Positions 9,261 through 17,581 of a stretch of 41,118 bases of DNA are shown here, piece after piece. Both the position numbers and the translations under genes were made by a program. Under the pieces are notes generated by a model. It was given only the letters and a program-made list of their open reading frames with translations. It did not search any database and was not told where the DNA came from. This stretch comes from Actinomycetes bacterium (GTDB lineage Bacteria > Actinomycetota > Thermoleophilia > Gaiellales > Gaiellaceae): NCBI GenBank assembly GCA_030598925.1, contig JAUVPB010000002.1, forward strand, positions 1-41,118. The letters run 5' to 3'. Within the stretch, counting starts at the first letter, position 1; each line of letters begins with the position of its first letter.

Positions 9261-10298
9261 CTAGAGCTTCTGTGAGTGGTCGGCCCACGGCGCCGACGGT
9301 GCGAGCACGGCGTCGGCAAGCATCAGCACCTGCGGTGCGTAGCTGCTCCGACGATCGCAGAACGACGCCCATGCCTCTTCGGGACTAGCCAGCACGGGGA
9401 AGCCGCGCGACTGGAGGCGTTCGTACTCGGATAGGAACTCCTCGAACGTCAAGGCGGTTGCCATTGCGTCGCCTCGTCCGCGATCGGTCGCGAACGCGAT
9501 CGTCCTCGACACGGTGTCGAGCGCGTGCGCACCGGTGCGCACCACCGTCCGGCATTCGACGGGAGCTACGTCCGGCGCGAGTGCGGCGTAGAGCGCTGCC
9601 GAGTCGAGTACGGCGAGCAGACTCGTCGACCACGACGTGCGCGGGTGAGGGCCCCTGAACCACGCAAGCAGCGGATAGTGCGTGATCGCCACGCTGACTT
9701 CGGCTATGAGCTGGTCCCACCGCGCGTACAGCGCGGGAAGGCCGTCGATCAGGCCGTGCTCCTGGTGGCTCGCGAGCAGCTCCGGGCCCCAGGGCGGGGC
9801 TCCGATCAGGCTTTCGAGCTGGGAGACAGCGGCCTCGCGCGCGTTGAACTGTGCGTAGAGGGAGGGGAGGTACGCGATGTAGAGGGCGACCACGACGATC
9901 CCGGTCGCCGCCGTTACGAAGATGAGCGCGGTCGGTCCGTCGCCAGCTGGCCCGGAGATGCCGAGGGTGAAGAGAGACGAGCCGCTCGCCCTCGTCCCCT
10001 CGTCGAGGCCGCCCTCCACGAACGGCCAGAACATCAGCGCTGCGGCGCCGAAGAACAGCGCCAGCCACACTGCAAGTTGGACGAGCAACGCTCCGGGAGC
10101 CATGGTCGAGAGGAAGTCGTCCTTCCGCTCGTACCCCGGGATCACGCGGGCTGCCGCCGTATAGAGGCGCCGGAGCACGAGAATCACGCCGCGCTCGAGA
10201 ATCGGCACGCGAACCCGAGTGAAGACGAGCGTCCTGGCGACGGTCGCCCAGGTGAACAGAGCGAGGCCGACCCCGACGACGAACCCGAACCAACTCAC
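9261..10298 (-). CDS. membrane protein with two-TM channel-like core
   Basis: N-terminal TM, then TM - pore-like GSSLFTLGISGPAGDGPTALIFVTAATGIVVVALYIAYLPSLYAQFN - long cytosolic C-terminus. Confidence 0.6.
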   Translation of the reverse strand: MSWFGFVVGVGLALFTWATVARTLVFTRVRVPILERGVILVLRRLYTAAARVIPGYERKDDFLSTMAPGALLVQLAVWLALFFGAAALMFWPFVEGGLDEGTRASGSSLFTLGISGPAGDGPTALIFVTAATGIVVVALYIAYLPSLYAQFNAREAAVSQLESLIGAPPWGPELLASHQEHGLIDGLPALYARWDQLIAEVSVAITHYPLLAWFRGPHPRTSWSTSLLAVLDSAALYAALAPDVAPVECRTVVRTGAHALDTVSRTIAFATDRGRGDAMATALTFEEFLSEYERLQSRGFPVLASPEEAWASFCDRRSSYAPQVLMLADAVLAPSAPWADHSQKL

Positions 10299-10322
10299 GC
10301 AGGGAGGCTAGCGACCGTGAGC

Positions 10323-10358
10323 GTCGGTGTGGGCGTCGGCGTCGGTGTGGGCGTCGGC
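10323..10358. repeat. two perfect copies of GTCGGTGTGGGCGTCGGC (18-bp unit)
   Basis: 10323-10340 and 10341-10358 are identical. Confidence 0.9.
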
Positions 10359-10487
10359 GATCCGAGTCTCGGGCCACGGCTGCGGTGGGCGGACACGGCC
10401 CGCCACCGGCCGGTACGGTCAGCCTCCTTGGCTGGGCGGAGCGAGATCAGAACAGGAGCGCGTGCTGCGCGAACTGCGGCCGCGCGG

Positions 10488-11393
10488 GTGGGGTCGCGAT
10501 TTTCTCGAGCGTCATCCGAGCTGATCCTGATCGTGACCGTGCTCCTCTGGAGCGGGAGCTACACCGCGACGCGGTACGCCGTCACGCACGGCTTTGAGCC
10601 ACTCGCGTACTCCGCGGTTCGCTTCTTCATCGGTGCCGTGGTCTTCGTCGTCGTCGTCCTCGTACGCGAGGGGAGCATCCGCATCGAGCGGCGGGACATC
10701 CTCTACCTCATACCGGCGGCGCTCATCGGTGTCGTGCTGAATCAGGTCACCTTCACCTACTCGATCTCGTACGCAACCGCGGCCACGGTAGCCCTCATCT
10801 TCGGGACGTTGCCGATCTTCACGTCCGTCCTCACACGGATGCTCGGCTGGGAGCAGCTGACCCGCCGTCACTGGATCGCGACGGGCGTGTCGTTCGGAGG
10901 TGTCGCGTTGGTGGCACTCGGCGTCGGTGGGCAGCTATCGGCAGATCTCGGTGGCGTGTTGCTCGCAATCGCCGCCTCGGCGAGCTTCGCCGCCTTCTCC
11001 GTGTTCGCAGGCCGGCTGATGCAGCGGCACTCCGCCTATCGCGTGAGCGCCGTTGTCGTCCTGGCCGGGGCGATCCCTCTCCTCTTGATCGCGAGCCCGC
11101 AGATCGCGCGGCTCGACTGGGCTGGTCTCGACCCGCTGGCATGGGCCGCCTTCGCATACATCGTGTTCATGTTCATCACGACGACCTACCTGTGGTTCGT
11201 TGCGCTCGAACGGGTCGGTGCCTCCCATGGGACGCTGTGGGCGAACCTGCAGCCCTTCATCGGAGCGTTGCTCGCCGTCGTGATCCTGTCCGAGGGCCTG
11301 GGCCTGTTCCAGATCCTGGGCGGGGTCGTGATCGCCATCAGCATCCTGCTCTCCCGTGCCCGGCGCCAACCCGTTGCGGCGCCGCTCGAGTAG
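10488..11393 (+). CDS. EamA/DMT superfamily transporter
   Basis: ELILIVTVLLWSGSYTATRYAVTHGFEPLAYSAVRFFIGA...; GTG start at 10488 inferred. Confidence 0.85.
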   Translation: MGSRFSRASSELILIVTVLLWSGSYTATRYAVTHGFEPLAYSAVRFFIGAVVFVVVVLVREGSIRIERRDILYLIPAALIGVVLNQVTFTYSISYATAATVALIFGTLPIFTSVLTRMLGWEQLTRRHWIATGVSFGGVALVALGVGGQLSADLGGVLLAIAASASFAAFSVFAGRLMQRHSAYRVSAVVVLAGAIPLLLIASPQIARLDWAGLDPLAWAAFAYIVFMFITTTYLWFVALERVGASHGTLWANLQPFIGALLAVVILSEGLGLFQILGGVVIAISILLSRARRQPVAAPLE

Positions 11394-11402
11394 CGACGGT
11401 CC

Positions 11403-12386
11403 TCAGGCGATGCTCGCGGCGAGCACCTCCTGGCGCCCGCCGCGCCAGCGGACGACCGAGAGCCGATGGCCCATCTGCACGCCCGTCGATGGGTCGAGCC
11501 CGAAGGCACCGTAGAAGGTCGCCGTCCTGAGCGTGCGTGCGATCGACAACGGATCGTCGGGCGCCAGCGCGCTGCAGTGATCCGCGATAAGCGCTGTCGC
11601 GAAGGCCTGGGCGGCGACATAGTCGAGCGCGGAGCCGGAGCTCGCGACCACTTCCGAGCTCTGCGGTCCCAGCGTTGCCGGCTCGTCCAGCTCCGGGTGC
11701 CATTGAACCGGTGCGAGCATGCCCTCCGGGTCAACGCCGGCAAGGCGTGCGAAGTCGGCGAGACCCGGCGAGACGCCGCCGTACAGAATGCCGCGTGCGC
11801 GAGAAGCGAGCGCGCTGACCAGCGCGAGCTCGCGTTGAAGTGAGCCGCACGCCAGGACCGCCGCCGGCTCGGTCTGTTCGATCGCTGCGTTTGCTTCGCG
11901 GAACCCGACGTTGGCGACCACTTCGAGCGCGAGCGACGGAAGTGCGGTCTCCAGCCCTGAGCGTGCGAACTCGCCGAAGGGGCCCGAGGCAGTGACCACG
12001 ACGGCACGGACGCCAGGATGCAACCTGGCGCAGGCTCGGGCGAGGGCGACGAGATAACAGCTCGCCGGCGTCGGTAGCGAGACGACCCCGGGGAGCTTTT
12101 GGACGTCGTCGGCGGCGGCGCCGTGGTTCCACACGAGTGGCGCTGACTGTGCAACAGCTCGTGTGGAATCGCTGCCGTAAGGGCCGATGACGAACAACGA
12201 CTCTTCGAGCAACCGCGAGTGCAGTGCGGTCGCGCGGCTCGGGCTGCTCTCGTCGTCTGCCACGACTAGCTCGTGGCCCGTATGCCCTGACCAGAGCTCG
12301 AGCCCGGTGCGCATCTGCTTGCCCTGGGCCGCGTAGCGGCCGGTCAACGGAACGACCGCTCCGACTCGTCGCCGCAAGCCGTCCAC
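11403..12386 (-). CDS. ABC transporter substrate-binding-like protein (Peripla_BP_6 / Leu-binding fold), no obvious signal peptide
   Basis: MDGLRRRVGAVVPLTGRYAAQGKQMRTGLELWSGHTGHELVVADDESSPSRATALHSRLLEESLFVIGPYGSDSTRAVAQ. Confidence 0.75.
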   Translation of the reverse strand: MDGLRRRVGAVVPLTGRYAAQGKQMRTGLELWSGHTGHELVVADDESSPSRATALHSRLLEESLFVIGPYGSDSTRAVAQSAPLVWNHGAAADDVQKLPGVVSLPTPASCYLVALARACARLHPGVRAVVVTASGPFGEFARSGLETALPSLALEVVANVGFREANAAIEQTEPAAVLACGSLQRELALVSALASRARGILYGGVSPGLADFARLAGVDPEGMLAPVQWHPELDEPATLGPQSSEVVASSGSALDYVAAQAFATALIADHCSALAPDDPLSIARTLRTATFYGAFGLDPSTGVQMGHRLSVVRWRGGRQEVLAASIA

Positions 12387-12389
12387 GCG

Positions 12390-13223
12390 TTAGGACGTGC
12401 GTGCCGACATCGTGCGGCGACCCCTGGTGGTCGCGAGGAACACGAGGGCGAAAACGCCTGCGCACACGAGCACGATGGTCGCGCCCGAAGACACATCGAG
12501 GTGGTAGCTGAGGTTCATGCCGACGAAGCCCGATGCGGCTCCGATCGCCGCCGACAGCAGCACGATGTGACCGAACGAGTTCGACAGCATCCGCGCGATC
12601 ACGGTCGGGATGACAAGAGCGGCGGCGACCAGCGTGACGCCGAGGATCTGCATGGTCGAGATCACCGTCGCTGCGAGTGCGAGTGAGAGCAGGGCGTCCG
12701 TACGGGCGGTGCTCACCCCGAAGACATCGGCGACGTCGCTGTCGAACGTCGTGAAGAGCAACGCCCGGTAGCGAAAGAAAATGGCCGCGCAGGTAGCCAC
12801 CGCAACCAGCGTGAGGACGTAGATGTCGGTGGCCGTGACACCGAGGACGTTGCCGAAGAGCGCCGCTTCGAAGTTGCGTGTGAACGAGTCGTAGCGACTA
12901 ATCAGGACGAGTCCCACCGCAAACGACGCGGTCGTGATCACGCCGATGGCAGCGTCGGCACCGATGGAGCGGCGCCGGGAGACCCCGCCGATCAGCAGTG
13001 TCGAGACAAGGCCCCAGACGCCGGCGCCGAGGTAGAAGTTGATCGAGAGCACGTAGCTTGCGACCGCGCCACCGAAGATCGCGTGAGACAGGCCGTGGCC
13101 GATGTAGCTCATTCCTCTTAGCACGACGAAGACGCCGACCAGGCCGCACAGCGCGCCCGCGAGCGTGGCGACGATCAGGCCGTTCGTGAAGAACGAGAAC
13201 TGGAACGGCTCGAGCAGATCCAT
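12390..13223 (-). CDS. znuB: metal (zinc/manganese) ABC transporter permease
   Basis: ABC-3 family: GALCGLVGVFVVLRGMSYIGHGLSHAIFGGAV...DADIYVL...IATVVSTMQILGVTLVAAALVIP-type motifs. Confidence 0.88.
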   Translation of the reverse strand: MDLLEPFQFSFFTNGLIVATLAGALCGLVGVFVVLRGMSYIGHGLSHAIFGGAVASYVLSINFYLGAGVWGLVSTLLIGGVSRRRSIGADAAIGVITTASFAVGLVLISRYDSFTRNFEAALFGNVLGVTATDIYVLTLVAVATCAAIFFRYRALLFTTFDSDVADVFGVSTARTDALLSLALAATVISTMQILGVTLVAAALVIPTVIARMLSNSFGHIVLLSAAIGAASGFVGMNLSYHLDVSSGATIVLVCAGVFALVFLATTRGRRTMSARTS

Positions 13224-14041
13224 CAGTTGCGGCTCGCCGTCTCGACACGACGCTGAGTAGCGGTTGCCCCGTGCGCGTCGACCACGAGGAGCATCCCGGC
13301 GTGCTCGAGTACGTCGAGCGGCGCACCATAGGTTCGCTCGAGCACGTCACGGCGGAGCACATCGATCGGAGCTCCGCGGGCGATCACCTCACGGTTGAGG
13401 CAGATCAGTTGTGGGAGGTGCGTTGCGAGGCCGTTGAGGTCGTGCGTCGTGAGCACGATGCCCATGCCGCTCAGGTTCAGGTCGTGGAGTAGGTGGAGAA
13501 GCTCGTGCCGCGTCGGTGCGTCGACGCCAGAGGCCGGTTCATCCAGGAGCAGAAGCCGGGGTCGGCGCATCAGCGCTCGAGCGACGAACACGCGCTGCTG
13601 TTGGCCGCCGGAAAGCTCGAGAATATGTCGTGCGCCGAGGTCGCCGATCCCGAGTCGCTCGAGTAGTTCGGCTGCAGCTGCGCGCTCGCGCCGGCTCGCC
13701 CAGGGCACCATCCGACGCGTCGGGCTCGCCATCAACACGACCTCGTTGACGGTGACGGGAAAATGCCAGTCGACGGTCTCGAGTTGCGGGACGTAGCCAA
13801 TGGTCAGGTCTTTTGCGCGGCGCACCGACCCGGAGCTGGGCGCGACACCGCCCGTCAGCAGGCGCAGCAGCGTGGTCTTGCCCGACCCCGAGGGGCCAAC
13901 GACTCCGATGTAGTCGTGCGAGTGCACGACGAGGTTGATGTCAACGAGAGCCGGCTGCGTCCCGTACGTGCAGGTCGCCCGTTCCAGGGTGACGAGCTCG
14001 TCTGGACGAGCCTCCGACCTACCGCGCGTACTCGGCGTCAT
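13223..14041 (-). CDS. znuC: metal ABC transporter ATP-binding protein
   Basis: Walker A GPSGSGKTT, signature ELSGGQQQRVFVARAL, Walker B LLLLDEPASGVD; ATG at 14041 inferred. Confidence 0.88.
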   Translation of the reverse strand: MTPSTRGRSEARPDELVTLERATCTYGTQPALVDINLVVHSHDYIGVVGPSGSGKTTLLRLLTGGVAPSSGSVRRAKDLTIGYVPQLETVDWHFPVTVNEVVLMASPTRRMVPWASRRERAAAAELLERLGIGDLGARHILELSGGQQQRVFVARALMRRPRLLLLDEPASGVDAPTRHELLHLLHDLNLSGMGIVLTTHDLNGLATHLPQLICLNREVIARGAPIDVLRRDVLERTYGAPLDVLEHAGMLLVVDAHGATATQRRVETASRN

Positions 14042-15020
14042 CGCTGGTCGGGTTCGTCGTGTCGAGCTCACGCAGGGCGGTCGCGTCTCCCCCGAGCGCG
14101 TCGACGATCGTGGCGTAGTCAAACTGGAGCAGCGCGAGCAGCGAGTGCTCGGCGTCGCCCGGCTCGCCGGGAAGGTCGTCGTCACGCAAATCGTCGACGT
14201 AGTCGGCCCCCGTCTCACGGGCTAGCTGTTCAAGCACCGGGCTCGGGAACACCTCTGACCCGAAGATTGCTCGAACCCTTTCCTGCTTCACCTGGTCGAT
14301 GAGTCGCGCCAGCTCGCGCGGTGTCGGCTCCGAGAAGTCGGCCGGCTGGATCGCGCCGACGATCAGCCACCCGTGATCGCGGGCGAAGTAGGGAAACGAG
14401 TCGTGGTAGGTGAGGAGCTTGCGCGCTTCCTTCGGGAGGGAAGCGGAAGCCGTCGCAAGTGCCTGATCCAGAGCGTCGAGCTGTGCAGCAAGCCGCTCGT
14501 AGTTACGCCGGTAGGCCTGAGCGTTGGGTGGATCCTGCGCCGCCAGCGTCAGCATCGCGAGTTCTGCGTACCGCTTCGCGTAGCGTGGGTTCGTCCACAG
14601 GTGCGGGTTAGGGTTGTCGCGGGCTTCCGGCGACGATGCGTCGTACAGATAGTCCGGTTCCGCGATCGTCGCCTCACCAAGTTCGATCAGGTGCGCACCG
14701 GCCTTGTGGTTCGCCTCGGCAAGTTGCTTCATCGGCTCATCGAGGCTCAGCCCGTTCAGGAAGATCACGTCGGCCTCGGCCAGGAGCTTCACCGTGCTTG
14801 GGGCCGGCTCGAAGGTATGCGCGTTGACACCCTCCGGGACCACGCCGCGGACGATGGCGAGGCCTCCCGCGACATTCGCGACGAGATTCGTGACCGGCGA
14901 GATCGTTGCGACGACTAGGAGACGACCATCGCCGGCCGCTGCCGGCGGCTCCGTGCGTTCGCCGCAGGCTACGAGGCCGACGGACAGGGCTGCGGCGGCG
15001 AGGGGGAGGAGCCGTGACAC
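14019..15020 (-). CDS. znuA: zinc ABC transporter substrate-binding lipoprotein
   Basis: Lipobox SVGLVAC; LLVVATISPVTNLVANVAGG...EGVNAHTFEPAPSTVKLLAEADVIFLNGL; GTG start at 15020. Confidence 0.88.
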   Translation of the reverse strand: MSRLLPLAAAALSVGLVACGERTEPPAAAGDGRLLVVATISPVTNLVANVAGGLAIVRGVVPEGVNAHTFEPAPSTVKLLAEADVIFLNGLSLDEPMKQLAEANHKAGAHLIELGEATIAEPDYLYDASSPEARDNPNPHLWTNPRYAKRYAELAMLTLAAQDPPNAQAYRRNYERLAAQLDALDQALATASASLPKEARKLLTYHDSFPYFARDHGWLIVGAIQPADFSEPTPRELARLIDQVKQERVRAIFGSEVFPSPVLEQLARETGADYVDDLRDDDLPGEPGDAEHSLLALLQFDYATIVDALGGDATALRELDTTNPTSDDAEYAR

Positions 15021-15025
15021 GTCGC

Positions 15026-15493
15026 CTACTCGCCGTCCGCCGCTCTGCACGACGCACAGCGACCAACGATCGGGAAATGATCGAAGCGAGCTTCGTAACC
15101 TGATGCGAGGTGCACGGCGGCTCGTACGCCGTCGAGCTGCGCGGGCTCGCACGCCTGCACGCTGTCGCAGGACTCGCACACGAGGTACTCGCGCCCGTGT
15201 GTCTGGGCAAGTGCGTACAGACTGGGTCCGTGCCCGAGGTGCACGTGACGTACGAGCCCGAGACCCTCGAATGTCTCGAGGTTGCGGTAGACCGACGCGA
15301 CGTCCGAGCGTGGGATGGTGCCCCCTAGACCGTCGGCGATGCGCTTGGCGCTGAGCGGGCTGTCGGCTGCGAACAGCGCCTCGAGCACGAGTCGGCGGGC
15401 AGCCGACACCCGGAGACCTCTCGCCCGCAGCTCATGCACCGCGTCGTCGATCGAAGCGACGTGGGTTGTTGGGCCGCCCCGGGCCACCGTCAC
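15026..15493 (-). CDS. zur: Fur family transcriptional regulator, probable Zur
   Basis: ELRARGLRVSAARRLVLEALFAADSPLSAKRIADGL...SDVASVYRNLETFEGLGLVRHVHLGHGPSLYAL...YLVCESCDSVQ, adjacent to znuACB. Confidence 0.85.
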   Translation of the reverse strand: MTVARGGPTTHVASIDDAVHELRARGLRVSAARRLVLEALFAADSPLSAKRIADGLGGTIPRSDVASVYRNLETFEGLGLVRHVHLGHGPSLYALAQTHGREYLVCESCDSVQACEPAQLDGVRAAVHLASGYEARFDHFPIVGRCASCRAADGE

Positions 15494-15546
15494 GGCGATC
15501 GCCTTGCCTGCGTCGTGTGGTGAAGGCGTCTGTGCGGGTCACCTAA

Positions 15547-15563
15547 CTGCATGCGAGTTGCAA
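15547..15563. promoter_or_regulatory. candidate Fur/Zur operator TTGCAA-CTCGC-ATGCAG (minus-strand reading)
   Basis: Imperfect 6-5-6 dyad about 54 bp upstream of the zur start codon. Confidence 0.35.
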
Positions 15564-15738
15564 TAACCAACCAGGTGCAGGATCGACTGTCAAGTCAATC
15601 CGCCCACTGCTCGAAACGTTCCGGGTGGTCTCAACGATTGCGGCTCGCGAGCACTCCCTCGTTGGGCTAAGCTCATCCGCACAGTTTCTGCGGTCTTGCC
15701 CGCCGGTAAGCCGTGCCAGAGCGACGGAAGGAGCACAC

Positions 15739-16293
15739 ATGTCCGCGACTGAAGTAGACAATGGCGTGAATGTCGAGGCCCTGCTCGGCGCTCGCGAAGC
15801 ACTGACCGAGACGCCCGAGGCGGGCCAGTTCAACTGGCGTGTGACGTGCAACTGGGTGAAGGGCACTCACAGCAACTCCGTCGTGGAGGGCTTCTTCGGC
15901 CTCGGCGCAGAGCAGCAGCATCGCAAGCAGTTCACATTCGACGCCGATCATCCAGAGGTCTTTGCGTCCGAGGACCTTGGGGCGACTCCCGCCGAGATCG
16001 TGTTGGTCGCTCTGGGTAGCTGCCTGACTGCCGGCGTCGCGGCCGTCGCCCAGCACCGCGGTATTCAGCTGAATTCGGTCTCTGCCACGGTCGACGGCGC
16101 GATGGACATTCAGGGCATCCTGGGCGTTGACGGTGACGTTCGCAACGGCTACAGCGACATCAAGGTCACCTACGAGATCGATGCTGATGCGACCGACGCT
16201 GAGAAAGAGGCTCTCGTGGCGCAGTCCCAGAAGCGCTCCGCTGTATACGACTGTGTGACGAACCCGACGAACGTCACCGTCGCCGTTAACTGA
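15739..16293 (+). CDS. OsmC family protein
   Basis: HPEVFASEDLGATPAEIVLVALGSCLTAGVAAVAQHRGI (OsmC Cys region); GGAAGGAG upstream of ATG 15739. Confidence 0.88.
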   Translation: MSATEVDNGVNVEALLGAREALTETPEAGQFNWRVTCNWVKGTHSNSVVEGFFGLGAEQQHRKQFTFDADHPEVFASEDLGATPAEIVLVALGSCLTAGVAAVAQHRGIQLNSVSATVDGAMDIQGILGVDGDVRNGYSDIKVTYEIDADATDAEKEALVAQSQKRSAVYDCVTNPTNVTVAVN

Positions 16294-16329
16294 CGAACCT
16301 TCACCAACACGAATAGGGGAGCGGGTCCG

Positions 16330-17577
16330 ATGCGCACGGTGACGGCCGTGGTAATCGGTGCTGGCCACGCTGGCCTGGCGATGAGCCGCTGTCTCGCCGA
16401 GCGCTCGATTGACCACGTCGTGCTCGAGCGCGGCGAGGTTGCGCACTCGTGGAAGACCGAGCGCTGGGACTCGCTCCGCCTACTCACACCCAACTGGCAG
16501 AGTCGCCTGCCCGGCTTTGGCTACGCCGGCGACGAGCCAGACGACTTCATGACGGTACGTGAGGTCGTCGAGTTCATCGAGGGCTACGCGAATTTCGTCT
16601 CGGCGCCGGTGGAAACCGGCACGACGGTTGAAGCGGTACGGGCGAACGGCGACGGCTACGTGATCGAGACCGACCAGGGAACGTGGGGCTGCCGGGCCGT
16701 GGTTGTCGCCTCTGGAGGGTTCAGCGCTGCTCATGTTCCAGCGGTCGCCGCCGCCGTTCCCGCCTCGGTAGAGCAGATCACGACGGTGCGGTACCACGCC
16801 CCCGCGCAACTCAGCGAAGGCGGCGTCCTCGTGGTCGGCGCGTCGGCCACCGGTATTCAACTCGCCGACGAAATCCATCGCTCGGGCCGCCAGGTCACCG
16901 TGGCCGTGGGCGAGCACGTTCGGTTGCCGCGCGTGTACCGCGGCCACGACATCCAGTGGTGGATGGACCGGGCCGGGGTACTGGATGAGCGTTACGACGA
17001 GGTCGACGACATCGTGAGGGCGAGGAGAGTGCCGTCGCCGCAGCTCGTGGGCTCGCCGGAACGGATTACGCTCGATCTGAACGCGCTCACCGGCATCGGC
17101 GTTAACCTGGTCGGGCGCTTCGCGGGGCTAAGCGACGGCATGGCTCAGTTCTCGGGCTCGCTACGGAACGTGTGCGCGCTGGCGGATCTCAAGCAGACCA
17201 GGTTGCTCGATCGGATCGACGAATGGGCGACGGACGCAGGTCTCGATCCCGACGTGCCGGCCGCCGAGCGCTTCCCGTCGACCACAGTCGAAGACGCGCC
17301 ACCGCTAGGCATCGACCTGACGAGCGGGGAGATCGAGACGATCGTCTGGGCGACTGGCTTCCGACCGGACTACTCATGGTTAGACGTTCCTGTGCTCGAC
17401 CACAAGGGTCAGGTTCGGCACGATGGTGGGATCGTCGCGGCACCGGGCATGTACCTCCTCGGCACGACCTTCCTCCGGAGACGCAAGTCGAGCTTCATTC
17501 ACGGAGTCGGCGATGACGCGAGCGATCTCAGCGACCACCTCGCCGGGTATCTCGCCGGCAGCGCGCCTCCGCTCTAG
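16330..17577 (+). CDS. FAD-dependent oxidoreductase / flavin monooxygenase-like
   Basis: AVVIGAGHAGLAMSRCLAERSIDHVVLERGEVAHSWKTERWDSLRLLTPNW; VLVVGASATGIQLADEI; ETIVWATGFRPDYSWL. Confidence 0.88.
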   Translation: MRTVTAVVIGAGHAGLAMSRCLAERSIDHVVLERGEVAHSWKTERWDSLRLLTPNWQSRLPGFGYAGDEPDDFMTVREVVEFIEGYANFVSAPVETGTTVEAVRANGDGYVIETDQGTWGCRAVVVASGGFSAAHVPAVAAAVPASVEQITTVRYHAPAQLSEGGVLVVGASATGIQLADEIHRSGRQVTVAVGEHVRLPRVYRGHDIQWWMDRAGVLDERYDEVDDIVRARRVPSPQLVGSPERITLDLNALTGIGVNLVGRFAGLSDGMAQFSGSLRNVCALADLKQTRLLDRIDEWATDAGLDPDVPAAERFPSTTVEDAPPLGIDLTSGEIETIVWATGFRPDYSWLDVPVLDHKGQVRHDGGIVAAPGMYLLGTTFLRRRKSSFIHGVGDDASDLSDHLAGYLAGSAPPL

Positions 17578-17581
17578 ACGT

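Noticed and set aside
9525-10487. N-terminal 320 aa of the 622-aa ORF, including VSVGVGVGVGVGVG
   Set aside because: Antisense to the channel-like gene plus non-coding repeat; the DMT transporter most likely starts at GTG 10488.
11186-12154. 322-aa and related minus-strand Arg/Ser-rich ORFs
   Set aside because: Off-frame overlap with the DMT transporter and binding-protein genes; no domain-like sequence.
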